Assembly (NCBI GenBank): GCA_902825965.1
Contig: CADEDA010000002.1
Coordinates: 1-64,000, forward strand
Length of the DNA: 64,000 nt
Direction of reading: 5' to 3'
Origin: an uncultured Gemmatimonadota bacterium
GTDB lineage: Bacteria > Gemmatimonadota > Gemmatimonadetes > Gemmatimonadales > Gemmatimonadaceae
Part shown: piece after piece, positions 42,246-51,670 of the stretch
Position numbering within the stretch: the stretch's first letter is position 1
Layout of the letters: every line of letters starts with the position of its first letter
The notes under the pieces: generated by a model
Databases searched by the model: none
What the model saw: the letters and a program-made list of their open reading frames with translations, nothing else
Told to the model about the DNA's origin: nothing
Program-made: the position numbers and the translations under genes

Positions 42246-43550
42246 ATGACGATCGTTCCGTCCACCGGTTCCCTGCCGTTGCTCGAGGAGCTCGAGTGGC
42301 GCGGCCTCCTCTTCCAGCAGACCGAGGGCTGCGCCGCGGCGCTGGCCGCGGGGCCGCTGCGCGGCTACTGCGGCTTCGATCCGACGGCGCAGAGCCTGCA
42401 CGTGGGGAACCTCGTCAGCATCATGGGGCTGGTGCGGCTGGCGCGCGCGGGGCACGGGGCCGTGGCGCTGGTGGGCGGTGCGACCGCGCTCATCGGCGAT
42501 CCCAGCGGCAAGTCCGAGGAGCGGCCGATCCGGGCCGTCGAGGAGATCCGGCACAACGCGAGCCTGATCGAGGCCCAGATCCGGCGCGTGATCGGCAACG
42601 CCCTCGGTGCCGACGCCGCGGCGCGGGTGCTCTTCCGCAACAACCTCGACTGGCTCGGCCCCATGCCGCTGCTCGAGTTCCTGCGCGACACCGGGAAGCA
42701 CTTCACCGTCAACTGGATGATGCAGAAGGACTCGGTGAGGTCGCGCATGGAGGGTGGGATCTCGTTCACCGAGTTCTCGTACATGCTGCTGCAGGCGCAC
42801 GACTTCCTGCATCTCTTCCGTGCGGACGGCGTGACGCTGCAGCTGGGCGGCAGCGACCAGTACGGCAACATCACGGCGGGCACCGAACTCGTGCGCCGCG
42901 CCGAGCGCGGCGAGGCACACGGGCTCACGTTCCCGCTGCTCACCGACGCGGCCGGCAAGAAGTTCGGGAAGACCGAGTCGGGTGCGGTGTGGCTCGACGC
43001 GGGCCTCACGAGTCCGTACCGGTTCTACCAGTTCTGGGTGAACGCCGAGGATGCCGATGTGGGGCGCCTGCTGCGGACGTTCACGCTGCTCGACCGCGCG
43101 ACCATCGCCGCGCTCGAGGCCACGCACGCGGCGGAGCCGCACCTGCGCGAGGCGCAGAAGCGCCTTGCGTGGGAGGTGACCGCGCTGATCCATGGCGCCG
43201 ACGCCGCGGCCGTCGCGAAGCGGGTGTCGGAGACGGTGTTCGACAAGAAGGCCGACGCACACGCACTCGACGACGCGGTCTTCAGCACCCTGGCGGCCGA
43301 GATGCCGTCGGTGCGGCTCGGCGGCAGCAGCGAGGGGACGGTCGACGTGGTCGCACTGCTCGAGCAGGCCTTCGCGCTGTCGAAGACCGCCGCCCGCAAG
43401 CTCATCCAGCAGGGCGCGGTGTCGGTGAACGGCGCCAAGCTCGCCGCGGAGGCGCACGCGGTGCCGCTGGCCGATGCGGTGCGCGGCCGCTGGTACCTGG
43501 TGCGGAAGGGCGCGCGCGAGATCGCCGTCGGCGAGGTCAGCGCGCGCTGA
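42246..43550 (+). CDS. tyrS: Tyrosyl-tRNA synthetase
   Basis: ATG 42246 gives 434 residues. Class I synthetase signatures are HVGN (52-55, HIGH-type) in AQSLHVGNL and KFGKT (about 239-243, KMSKS-type) in GKKFGKTESG; the tyrosine pocket has YGNITAG and GGSDQYG. A C-terminal S4 RNA-binding domain follows (about 365-430: SKTAARKLIQQGAVSVNG). It is a complete TyrRS of the TyrS type. Confidence 0.97.
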   Translation: MTIVPSTGSLPLLEELEWRGLLFQQTEGCAAALAAGPLRGYCGFDPTAQSLHVGNLVSIMGLVRLARAGHGAVALVGGATALIGDPSGKSEERPIRAVEEIRHNASLIEAQIRRVIGNALGADAAARVLFRNNLDWLGPMPLLEFLRDTGKHFTVNWMMQKDSVRSRMEGGISFTEFSYMLLQAHDFLHLFRADGVTLQLGGSDQYGNITAGTELVRRAERGEAHGLTFPLLTDAAGKKFGKTESGAVWLDAGLTSPYRFYQFWVNAEDADVGRLLRTFTLLDRATIAALEATHAAEPHLREAQKRLAWEVTALIHGADAAAVAKRVSETVFDKKADAHALDDAVFSTLAAEMPSVRLGGSSEGTVDVVALLEQAFALSKTAARKLIQQGAVSVNGAKLAAEAHAVPLADAVRGRWYLVRKGAREIAVGEVSAR

Positions 43551-43553
43551 TCG

Positions 43554-43682
43554 TCAGTGCGCGCAGTGGTCGCAGTCCGGACCCGCCGCCTTGCGCGCAC
43601 GCGCCTGCCGCCATGCACGACGCAGCAGGTACGCGATCGCGGCGACGACGATGCCCGCGACGATGACCGTGTCCGCGCGCAT
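43554..43682 (-). CDS. FeoB-associated Cys-rich membrane protein
   Basis: ATG 43682 shares its A with the TGA of feoB (TGATG). The 42-residue product has one membrane helix (DTVIVAGIVVAAIAYLL), a basic segment (RRAWRQARARK) and a short Cys-containing tail (DCDHCAH). This is the layout of the small proteins often encoded after feoB and thought to assist iron uptake. It is short for the family, with only two Cys plus two His in the tail. Confidence 0.75.
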   Translation of the reverse strand: MRADTVIVAGIVVAAIAYLLRRAWRQARARKAAGPDCDHCAH

Positions 43683-45832
43683 CAGCTGAACCCGAGCGCG
43701 CGGCCGCCCACGACCGTCAGCCAGGCCGCGCCGTACGCGAGCACCAGCATGTAGGCGAACTGGATGCCGGCCCACTTCCAGCCGAGCCGCCCGCCGCCGG
43801 CCTCGCGGATGGTCACCGCGATCGTGCTCATGCACATGAGCGCGAACACGTAGAAGACCATCAACCCCACCGCGATGAGCGGCGTGTACGCCACGCGCCC
43901 GTCGGCCGTCGTCTCGCTCCGCAGGCGGTCCTGCAACGCTGCGTCGTCCACGCCGCCGACGCCGTAGATGGTGCCCATGGTGGACACGAACACCTCGCGC
44001 GCCGCGAAACTCGCCACGATGCTCACGCCGATCTTCCAGTCGTAGCCGAGCGGTGCGACCGCCGGTTCGATCGCCCGCCCGAACCGTCCGAGCGTGGAAT
44101 GCGCGAGCTGCTGCTCCTGCCGTGCCTCCTCCCCGAGCGCGGGATCGACGTCCGCCCGGGGATAGGTGGCCAGTGCCCAAAGGACGATGCTGAGCGCGAG
44201 GATGATGGTGCCCGCACGGCGCAGGAACAGCAGGCAGCGCTGCCACACCGAGATCGCCAGCGACTGGACGGCGGGCCAACGGTACGGCGGCAGTTCGAGG
44301 ATCATGGGGCGCACGGGCCCGCGGAGCAGCGTCTTCCGGAACAGCGCCGCCACCAGCAACGCCGTCACGGTACCGAGCAGGTACATCGCCAGCATCGTCG
44401 CGCCCTGCAGGTCGAGCCCGGGGAGCAACGGCGTCGCGGGCACGAAGGCGGCGATCAGCAGCGTGTACACCGGCAGCCGGGCCGAGCACGACATGAGCGG
44501 CACGACCATGATGGTCGCCAGGCGTTCCTGCTGGTCGTCGATGGTACGCGTGGCCATGATGCCCGGCACTGCGCAGGCGTAGCCGGAGAGCATCGGGATG
44601 AAGCTCTTGCCGTGCAGGCCCACGCGCCGCATCACGCGGTCCATGAGGAAGGCGGCGCGCGCCATGTAGCCGCTCTGCTCGAGCAGGCCGATGAACGCGA
44701 ACAGGATCGCGATCTGCGGGAGGAACACGAGCACCGAGCCCACGCCGGCGAAGACGCCGTCGGCGACGAGCGAGCGGAGGTCGCCGTCGGGCAGGAATCC
44801 CGCGACGCGGCTGCCGATGGCGTGGATGACGACATCGATCCCGTCCTGCAGCGGCGCCGCCCAGCTGAAGACCGACTGGAAGACCACGGCCATGATCACG
44901 AGGAAGATCACCGGCCCCCCCACCCGGTGCAGCGCGATGCCGTCGAGCCGGTCCGACGCCGTCTCCGTGCTCGCGCCCGCGCTCGCGCTGCGGCGGCGCA
45001 CGGCCGTCTTCACCAACTCACCGATCCAGCCGTAGCGCGCCTCCGATTCCTCGCGCTCGGGCGTGTGCCCCACGGCGCGGATCGCGTCGCGCGCGGAATC
45101 CAGCTGCCGCGCGAGGTCGGGGATGTCGGCGAGGTGCTGTTCCCCGCGCCGCACACCGAGGAGCCGCAGCGCTTCCATCCGCGCGATGCCGGTCGGGAGG
45201 CCGCCGTGCTCGAGATGCTGCACCAGCGGGGCCAGCGAGGCCTCGATCTCCGGCGGCAGCACGAAGCGCCGAGCCGGCGGCGGCAACTCGGCGGCCGTGA
45301 ACAGTGCCCGCTTGAGCGGCTGCAGTCCCTCGCCGCGCGAGGCCACCGTGGGGATGATCGGGACCCCGATCGCGGAGATCAGTGCCGGCACGTCGATCTC
45401 GATCCCCTGCTCCTGCGCCATGTCGAACTGGTTGAGCGCGATCACCACCGGCACGCCGAGTTCGCACACCTGGCTCGCGAGGAACAGGTTGCGCTCCAGA
45501 TGGCAGGCATCGACGACCACCAGCACCACATGCGGGCGCCAATGCTGACGGTCGCGGTCGAGCAGCACCTCGAGGGCGATGCGTTCGTCCGGGGACCCGG
45601 CCGAGAGCGAGTAGGAGCCGGGCAGGTCGAGTACGGCGACCCGGCGGCCGTCGGGCATGCGGAACTCGCCCTCGACGCGCTCGACCGTCACCCCGGCGAA
45701 GTTGCCGACCCGCTGCCGGAGTCCGGTGAGCGCGTTGAACAGCGTCGTCTTGCCGGTGTTCGGGTTGCCGATGATGGCAACACGCAGCGGCTCGGTGGCG
45801 GTCGGCCGCTCCGCTCCTGCCGTCGCCGTCAT
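43682..45832 (-). CDS. feoB: Ferrous iron transporter FeoB
   Basis: ATG 45832 begins two bases before the feoA stop, giving 716 residues. The N-terminal G domain has GNPNTGKTTLFNALTG, the G3 motif DLPGSYSLSAGSPDE, and NQFD as G4. The membrane part has the two gate regions with conserved Cys: GYACAVPGIMATRTI and PLMSCSARLPVYTLLIAAF. It imports Fe(II) across the inner membrane. It lies in feoA-feoB-small Cys protein, all overlapping, under the Fur-type operator at 46135. Confidence 0.97.
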   Translation of the reverse strand: MTATAGAERPTATEPLRVAIIGNPNTGKTTLFNALTGLRQRVGNFAGVTVERVEGEFRMPDGRRVAVLDLPGSYSLSAGSPDERIALEVLLDRDRQHWRPHVVLVVVDACHLERNLFLASQVCELGVPVVIALNQFDMAQEQGIEIDVPALISAIGVPIIPTVASRGEGLQPLKRALFTAAELPPPARRFVLPPEIEASLAPLVQHLEHGGLPTGIARMEALRLLGVRRGEQHLADIPDLARQLDSARDAIRAVGHTPEREESEARYGWIGELVKTAVRRRSASAGASTETASDRLDGIALHRVGGPVIFLVIMAVVFQSVFSWAAPLQDGIDVVIHAIGSRVAGFLPDGDLRSLVADGVFAGVGSVLVFLPQIAILFAFIGLLEQSGYMARAAFLMDRVMRRVGLHGKSFIPMLSGYACAVPGIMATRTIDDQQERLATIMVVPLMSCSARLPVYTLLIAAFVPATPLLPGLDLQGATMLAMYLLGTVTALLVAALFRKTLLRGPVRPMILELPPYRWPAVQSLAISVWQRCLLFLRRAGTIILALSIVLWALATYPRADVDPALGEEARQEQQLAHSTLGRFGRAIEPAVAPLGYDWKIGVSIVASFAAREVFVSTMGTIYGVGGVDDAALQDRLRSETTADGRVAYTPLIAVGLMVFYVFALMCMSTIAVTIREAGGGRLGWKWAGIQFAYMLVLAYGAAWLTVVGGRALGFS

Positions 45833-45833
45833 C

Positions 45834-46103
45834 TCAGCTGACGCTGCGTCCCTGCGGCCTGACCGTGATGCCCTCGGCGAGATCGGCGCCCAGCGCGAGG
45901 CGGGTGCCATTCACATCGACCAACAGGCAGTGACGCTTGCCGACGACGGAGACCTGGGCGCCCTCGTACAGACCGAGTGCGCGCAACCGACAGGCCTCGA
46001 GTTCACCGCACTCGATCGCAACGACAGTCGCTTCGCTTCCCATGGCGGATTCGCCGAGGGGGCAGGTGCAGACCGGAAGTTCGCGAGTGTTTGGGGTGGT
46101 CAT
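45834..46103 (-). CDS. feoA: FeoA-domain protein
   Basis: The 89-residue SH3-like protein has the FeoA features ACRLRALGLYEGAQVSVVGKR, VDVNGTRLALGADLAEGI and ends close to feoB. An N-terminal segment CTCPLGESA adds two Cys not usual in FeoA. FeoA stimulates FeoB. The ATG at 46103 lies 32 bases downstream of the Fur-box edge. Confidence 0.93.
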   Translation of the reverse strand: MTTPNTRELPVCTCPLGESAMGSEATVVAIECGELEACRLRALGLYEGAQVSVVGKRHCLLVDVNGTRLALGADLAEGITVRPQGRSVS

Positions 46104-46134
46104 CCGAGGGCAGACATTTGGCGGTCAAGAACCG

Positions 46135-46151
46135 ATGAGAATGGTTCTCAT
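46135..46151 (-). promoter_or_regulatory. Fur-type operator upstream of feoAB
   Basis: ATGAGAATGGTTCTCAT is a perfect 7-3-7 inverted repeat and can also be read as the Fur 7-1-7 motif TGAGAAT-n-GTTCTCA with one mismatch. It is centred 40 bases upstream of the feoA ATG, where a repressor would block transcription under iron-replete conditions. No Fur gene is in the window. Confidence 0.75.
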
Positions 46152-46277
46152 TGGCTCTGATTGAACATTAATCCGCCCCTCGTCGGAGGCACAAGTGAAA
46201 GGGATAAAAAAAGTCAGAGATGGGCCACGCCGGCCGGCGCCCGGCCCATCCGCTGCCCCCCGCACCCCGACTCCGCC

Positions 46278-47741
46278 TCACTTCCAGCGCGTCACCTCGA
46301 GATACGCCTTGCCCTCGGCGTCGCGGAACCCGGTGTACAGCAGGCCGCCCTTGCCGAAGCCCGCGAGGATCCGACCCTGCGGCATCTCGATGCGGTCGAT
46401 GATCTCGTTCTCGCGCGTGATCACATAGTAGAGCACGCCGCCCTTCTCGCCCGGTGCTGTGGTCCGCACCCAGAGATTGCCGTCGAGGTCACCGATCGCT
46501 GACTGCTGGTTGATGGGTGGACGGTAGTCCGGCAGTTCGTTGGCGGGCACCAGCTGCGCACTGGGAATCCGGAAACCACCGGGGCCCCCGGGGCCTCCTG
46601 GACCGCCGCCCGGGCCACCGCCCTGCCCGCCGCCTTGGCCGCCACCTTGCCCTGCTGCACGCCCGCCCTGCGCGCCCTGGGCAGCCTGTGCGCGTTCGCC
46701 GGCCCCCGCGCGCTGCGGCGGCGCGCCGCCGCCACCGCCGCCGCCGCCACCGATCCCGCCGACGATCATGCGCTCGGCGCCGCCACCCTGAATGAACGCG
46801 GCCGGTCCACCCGCAGCCACCATCATGCGCTGCGCCTCCGCGCGCTGCCGTTCCATCGCCTCGCGCACGCTGTCGATCACCACCTGCTTGTCGTCGTCGT
46901 TCAGGCGCTGCCACTCGAAGGGCAGCTTCGGCGACGAGCGGAGCGAGCCGTCCGGCGCGATCCAGTCGATATGGAAGTCGTGACCGCGCACCACTGCGAT
47001 GGTGCCGTCGGCGAGCAGCGCCCAATCGTCGATCATCTGCATGGGGTTGATGCGCGTCTGCACGCTCATCTGCCCATCGACGCCCTGACTGACCTTCACG
47101 TCCACCTTCTGGATCTTCAGTGCGGCCACCGTGTCGACCTGACGGGTCGCGAGGTCCACGCGGAGCACCGGCGCCGAATCCGGCAGCTCGGGCATGACGA
47201 AGTTGCCGACCGTGGGCCGCGCGTTGCGCGCCGCCTGGCGCGGGCGGTTCTGGCTGCGGTAGTAGAGCCGACCATCCGGACCGAAGCCCGAGCGGCCACC
47301 GGCACCACCCACCACGAGGTTGATCTCGGCCGCACGCGGCACCGCGCGCACCGTCGTGAGCTCGCCGGCCGCGTTCACCGTCATCATCGACAGCGACGCC
47401 GGGTCGATGAACAGCGCCGAGTCACCGCCGAAGCCGAGCAGGCCGCCCCCGCGGGCGCCGTAGGCGTTCGCGGTCGCGGAGGTCGAATCCGCCACCACCG
47501 CGAGCCTGTTGAGCGTCGAGTCGAACAGCACGACGCGACGTGTGAGCACGTCGTTCACCAGCACCTTGCCGTTGGGCAGGGCGACGGCCGCGGAGACCGC
47601 GGACAGCGGCTCGCTGGACCGCGCCGTGGGGTTGGGCAGTTGGCGCACCGGCGGCAGCTTGGACTGCGCGGACAGCGGCGCGACGAGGACGCCGGCGAGC
47701 AGCGCGGCGACGACGAGGGGCGATCGGGCGGGACGGGGCAT
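46278..47741 (-). CDS. Secreted beta-propeller-like protein with Gly-rich linker
   Basis: From ATG 47741 (487 residues; ATG 47780 also possible) the protein has a signal peptide (SPLVVAALLAGVLVAPLSAQS). The body has strand pairs such as AVALPNGKVLVNDVLTRRVV and GFGPDGRLYYRSQN, suggesting NHL/six-bladed propeller repeats. Residues about 325-395 are an extreme Gly/Gln/Pro low-complexity linker. The last part resumes propeller-like repeats (GDLDGNLWVRTT, GFGKGGLLYTGFRDAEGKAYLEV). It lies 35 bases after the TonB-receptor stop and is probably co-transcribed with it. Ligand unknown. Confidence 0.7.
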   Translation of the reverse strand: MPRPARSPLVVAALLAGVLVAPLSAQSKLPPVRQLPNPTARSSEPLSAVSAAVALPNGKVLVNDVLTRRVVLFDSTLNRLAVVADSTSATANAYGARGGGLLGFGGDSALFIDPASLSMMTVNAAGELTTVRAVPRAAEINLVVGGAGGRSGFGPDGRLYYRSQNRPRQAARNARPTVGNFVMPELPDSAPVLRVDLATRQVDTVAALKIQKVDVKVSQGVDGQMSVQTRINPMQMIDDWALLADGTIAVVRGHDFHIDWIAPDGSLRSSPKLPFEWQRLNDDDKQVVIDSVREAMERQRAEAQRMMVAAGGPAAFIQGGGAERMIVGGIGGGGGGGGGAPPQRAGAGERAQAAQGAQGGRAAGQGGGQGGGQGGGPGGGPGGPGGPGGFRIPSAQLVPANELPDYRPPINQQSAIGDLDGNLWVRTTAPGEKGGVLYYVITRENEIIDRIEMPQGRILAGFGKGGLLYTGFRDAEGKAYLEVTRWK

Positions 47742-47776
47742 CCGGGAATCCTGGGAGAGGGCGACGACGATGCGGA

Positions 47777-50700
47777 TCACTGGCGACGGATCTGCACGCC
47801 CCCACCGCCACCACCCACGGCGCCGGGCGTGAAGCCACCCGGCAGGCCGAATCCGGTCCCCGAGGTGCCGTTGCGGATGGAAGCGAGGTAGCGGAGGTCC
47901 AGGTACGAGGCGATGAAGGGCGGCAGCAGCCGCTTCTGTTCCTTGGTGAGCAGCGCGTTCATGCGCGGGGCGAGCTTGATGAGCAGGTCCACCGAGCCTT
48001 GCCGCGCCTTGGTGTACTTCGCGAAGGTCTTCTCCCGGTCATACGCATCCGGGAGCGCCGCGAGTTCCTTGGTGAGTGGCGCCCAGATGGAGTCGAGCCG
48101 GATGAGGTACCAGCGGTTCATGGTCGCGAGGCTGTCGGCCTGTGCACCCTGGAGGTCGAGCGAGTCCGCCTGCCGCAGGATGGTCGCCATCGGGTTCGGC
48201 AGTCCGGCGTTGCCGTACTGCGCCCGCAGCTGCGGCTCGCGCGCCTTGCTGCCCGTGGTGGTGCGGCCGCGGTCGAGGGCCTGCAGCAACAGCTGCTTCT
48301 CGCGCGTGGGGCCAAGGTCCACCCGGAACTGCACCGTCACGGCGACCGGCGCGCGGATGGCGGACAGCTGCGGGTCGACGTTGCCGAAGCGCTGGTTGAC
48401 GTCGTAGCGGAACGACTGCGTCCCCGGGTCGAAGCCGCGCACGTAGAGCAGCGCGGGATCCGGGATGCGTGCCTGGCCCCAGCCCTTGATGTTGTCCTCG
48501 CCGTGGAGGAGCATGTCGGCGGCGCCGAGTGGGTTGGCGACGTTCACCGAGAGCGTGGCGCGCTGCGGCAGCCGCAGCTTGAGCGGGTTGAACGAGAATG
48601 TCAGGACGGCGCTCTGCGTCCACGGCCCCTCGCAGCTGTTGCGGCCGGCGATGCGTCCGAACTGCGCGCGCAGGCAATCGCGGGCCCCGCCGCTGGTGCT
48701 GCCGATCAATGCGCGCATCGACGCCGCGAGTGCGGGATCCGCGGTGACGTCGGGGTCGAAGATGAAGGCGCGATCGTTGGAGTAGCCGTCGGCGTTCACG
48801 TCGCCCGAGACCACCGGCGTGTACGGGTTGCCGGAGCGGAAGCTCCCCGACCAGTTCACGCGCACGGCATCGAAGAAGTTGTAGCCGAGGTTGTAGCTGA
48901 TCTGGTGGCGGGTGTCGAAGTTGCTGCGCGCCCACTCGATCAGGAGCGGGTTGCCGGCCGTGTTCTGGAAGCCGCGGACCTGGTCGCGGTTGTTGGAGTA
49001 GACGTAGGCCGCACTCCAGGTGAAGCCGGTGCTGAAGCGCGTGGGGGCGAGGCGGAACGAGACCTGGCGGCTCATGCCCTCGAGGTCCGAGACGGCCTGC
49101 GTCACGCGGTTGAAGAGCGGCGAGACGCGGTTGGCGCCCGGCGCGACCGCGCCATTGAGCGGCACGATCTGCGCCGGCGTCACGTACACCGGGCGCGACG
49201 CCTCGAGCGGCAGCGCGAAGCGCTCGGTCGGATTGAAGTTCAGGTCGAGCTGGCTCTGCTGGTTCTGGTTGAGCGAGTACGTGACCTCGACGGTCGCCGC
49301 GAAGCGGTTGTTCAGGACCGGACCGTTCCACTGCAGGTTCGAGCGCAGGGAACGCTGCGGCTGGTAGGCATCGGAGAAGAACGTGACGTTCGGCGTCGCG
49401 TTGGAGAACACGGTGCCGGTGGTGCCGTCGGCGCAGAGCACGGGGATGCTGGAGAGGTCCAGCCCGTAGGTCGCCCAGTCGGGGATCGGCGCCGCGGCGC
49501 CGGCGCAGGCGAGGTTCTGCACGCCGGTGGGGAGCCCCGTGTTGTCGAGGGCCCCGCCGGTGAGCCGCGTCTGCGGCGCGTTCTGGAACACGCCGACGCC
49601 GCCGCGTACCACGGCCCGCGGGCCGCGCACGGCCCCGTCGAACCCGGGGATCTGCGGCGCCTGGCCATACGTCCACGAGAACCCGAGGCGCGGGCTCACC
49701 AGCGCGCGGTTCGGCAGCACGTCGTTGCGCACGCCGAAGGTGCTGAAGACATTCGCGTTGTAGTCGGGCCGATCCTCGAACCGGTTGGCGTCGACGCGCA
49801 CGCCGTACTGGAGCTGCAGGTCCGGGCTCACGCGCCACGAGTCGCCGAGCGAGGCGCCGGCTATCCACTGGTCGGCCTGCCGCGTGCGCGGCACCAGCGA
49901 CCGCGTGAACGAGGCGGGGGTCGCGTTCTCCAGCTCGCTCAAGGAGTTGAAGCGGAACGTGCCGAGCACGTTGGCGTTCTGGAGCTGCGAGTAGCCGTCA
50001 CGCCGGAGCTCGGTGGTGAGCTTGAGGCGGTGCTTGTTGTTGGTGCTGAACCACGAGAGCAGGTTGTTGAACGCGACCGTGTTGGTCGTCGCGAGCGTGT
50101 TGAGATTCGGGTTGCCGCCGAACGCGATGTTGCTGACGCCGTTGGAGCCGTCCGCGAACGTGGAGTTCACCAGCACGGAGCCGCTGGGCAGCATCAGGTA
50201 CGGGTCCGCGTCGTTGCGCGAGACGTTGACGCCGAGGTTGGTCTCGCTGAGGAAGATCCCGACGAACGACGTATGCCGGAGCTGGATGCCACCGCCGGCG
50301 TTGGTCCGCTCCCCAGAGTACGCGGGCATGGCACTGCTGAGCGACGTCGCCGGCACCTGCTGCGAGAGGTTGGCGTTGAACGTGAGGTTGACCGCCGTGC
50401 CCGTGAGCGAGGACGGTGGGGCCCAATCCAGCGCGCCGAAGACGATCAGCTGGTCGTTGTTGCGGTTGGCGGGGATGCCGCCGACCGAGATGGGCACCTG
50501 CGCGGCGTTGAGGATGCTGATGAGCCGCGTGACGGAGTCACGGGCAATGCCGGAGGTCTGCAGGCCCAGCGCATTGGTCGACAGCAGCGTCTGGAGGTCG
50601 TTGCCGCGGCGCCCGAGCTGGAACGAGAGGTTGTAGAACGACTCGTCGAACTGCATCGGGCCCGACATGGAGCCGCCGAGCGAGAGGTTGCTGTACTCCT

Positions 50701-51520
50701 GGTTCAACGCACGGCCGGCCTGGTCGGTCCACTGCAGCGCCGGCGCGTCGAGGTTCAGGCTGGAGCTGCGCGTCACGAAGTTCGACCCCGAGCGGCTCCG
50801 GACGTTGAACTGCCCACCGCTGAACCCGCCGCGCGAGACGTCGTAGGGCGTGGTGACGAGGGAGCTCGAGACCGCGGCGTCGCGGGGCAGGTTGGTGGCC
50901 CCGGTGTTCAGTCCGTTCAGGGTCGTCGAGTTCTGGTCGGAGGTGAGGCCGAGCACGGAGAAGCCGGAGGGATCGCCGTCGGCCCCGGGGATGAACTGGA
51001 CGCCGGGCAGCGACGCGGCCATCGCCGCGAGGTCGCCCTGCTGCTCCGCCGAGAGCGCGCTCGTGTTGACCGCGCGTTCGGTGCCGGAGATGTCCTGCGG
51101 GTTGTCGTTCCGGTTCACGCGGGCCCGGTCGCCCCCGCTGATCTGCACGGTGTCGAGCGTCTGGGCGGCGATGCTCAGGCGCGCGTCGGCGACCAGGATG
51201 TCCTGGTCGGCGGTGCGCTTGACCTGGAAGCGCCGCGGCGCGTAACCGATCGCCTGGTAGCTCACGAAGTAGTCACCGTCGCCGCCCGGGAACGCGATGG
51301 TGAAGCGACCATCGCGACCCGTGCGGGCGCGCCGCGAGACGTTGCCGCTCACCGAGGTCGCGGTGACGATGACGCCGTTGACCGGTTGACTGTCGGGGCC
51401 GATGACCCGGCCGCGGATGATGTCGGCGCCCTCCTGCGCGCGGGCCGTCTCCGGCCGCGCTGCGAGGATGAGGACACCGAGCAGGACGGCGAGGAGCGAA
51501 CAGATGCGACGGAACGTCAC
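47777..51520 (-). CDS. TonB-dependent outer-membrane receptor with carboxypeptidase-regulatory domain
   Basis: The 1247-residue protein starts at GTG 51520 (TFRRICSLLAVLLGVLIL signal, cut after ARAQE). Residues about 30-110 are a CarboxypepD_reg-like domain (IIRGRVIGPDSQPVNGVIVT, RTGRDGRFTIAFPGG). A plug domain follows (LPGVQFIPGADGDPSGFSV), then a large barrel with many aromatic-ended strands. The final 140 residues (helical, LYLIRLDSIWAPLTKELAAL-like) are not barrel and end GGGGGVQIRRQ. The family imports large substrates or exports signals using TonB; the substrate is unknown. The operon partner is the secreted propeller protein. Confidence 0.85.
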   Translation of the reverse strand: MTFRRICSLLAVLLGVLILAARPETARAQEGADIIRGRVIGPDSQPVNGVIVTATSVSGNVSRRARTGRDGRFTIAFPGGDGDYFVSYQAIGYAPRRFQVKRTADQDILVADARLSIAAQTLDTVQISGGDRARVNRNDNPQDISGTERAVNTSALSAEQQGDLAAMAASLPGVQFIPGADGDPSGFSVLGLTSDQNSTTLNGLNTGATNLPRDAAVSSSLVTTPYDVSRGGFSGGQFNVRSRSGSNFVTRSSSLNLDAPALQWTDQAGRALNQEYSNLSLGGSMSGPMQFDESFYNLSFQLGRRGNDLQTLLSTNALGLQTSGIARDSVTRLISILNAAQVPISVGGIPANRNNDQLIVFGALDWAPPSSLTGTAVNLTFNANLSQQVPATSLSSAMPAYSGERTNAGGGIQLRHTSFVGIFLSETNLGVNVSRNDADPYLMLPSGSVLVNSTFADGSNGVSNIAFGGNPNLNTLATTNTVAFNNLLSWFSTNNKHRLKLTTELRRDGYSQLQNANVLGTFRFNSLSELENATPASFTRSLVPRTRQADQWIAGASLGDSWRVSPDLQLQYGVRVDANRFEDRPDYNANVFSTFGVRNDVLPNRALVSPRLGFSWTYGQAPQIPGFDGAVRGPRAVVRGGVGVFQNAPQTRLTGGALDNTGLPTGVQNLACAGAAAPIPDWATYGLDLSSIPVLCADGTTGTVFSNATPNVTFFSDAYQPQRSLRSNLQWNGPVLNNRFAATVEVTYSLNQNQQSQLDLNFNPTERFALPLEASRPVYVTPAQIVPLNGAVAPGANRVSPLFNRVTQAVSDLEGMSRQVSFRLAPTRFSTGFTWSAAYVYSNNRDQVRGFQNTAGNPLLIEWARSNFDTRHQISYNLGYNFFDAVRVNWSGSFRSGNPYTPVVSGDVNADGYSNDRAFIFDPDVTADPALAASMRALIGSTSGGARDCLRAQFGRIAGRNSCEGPWTQSAVLTFSFNPLKLRLPQRATLSVNVANPLGAADMLLHGEDNIKGWGQARIPDPALLYVRGFDPGTQSFRYDVNQRFGNVDPQLSAIRAPVAVTVQFRVDLGPTREKQLLLQALDRGRTTTGSKAREPQLRAQYGNAGLPNPMATILRQADSLDLQGAQADSLATMNRWYLIRLDSIWAPLTKELAALPDAYDREKTFAKYTKARQGSVDLLIKLAPRMNALLTKEQKRLLPPFIASYLDLRYLASIRNGTSGTGFGLPGGFTPGAVGGGGGGVQIRRQ

Positions 51521-51670
51521 GACGGACTCGGGCGCGGGTGGGATCGGGTCGAGGGCGATGCGGCAGCGGATGAGACCCGGGTACCGCATATACGGTTGTC
51601 CGGGTCCGGTGTTAGTACGTGCCGCCCCCACAAAGGGTTTATGGTCCCGAGCGCCCCGTGCGACCGCTCG

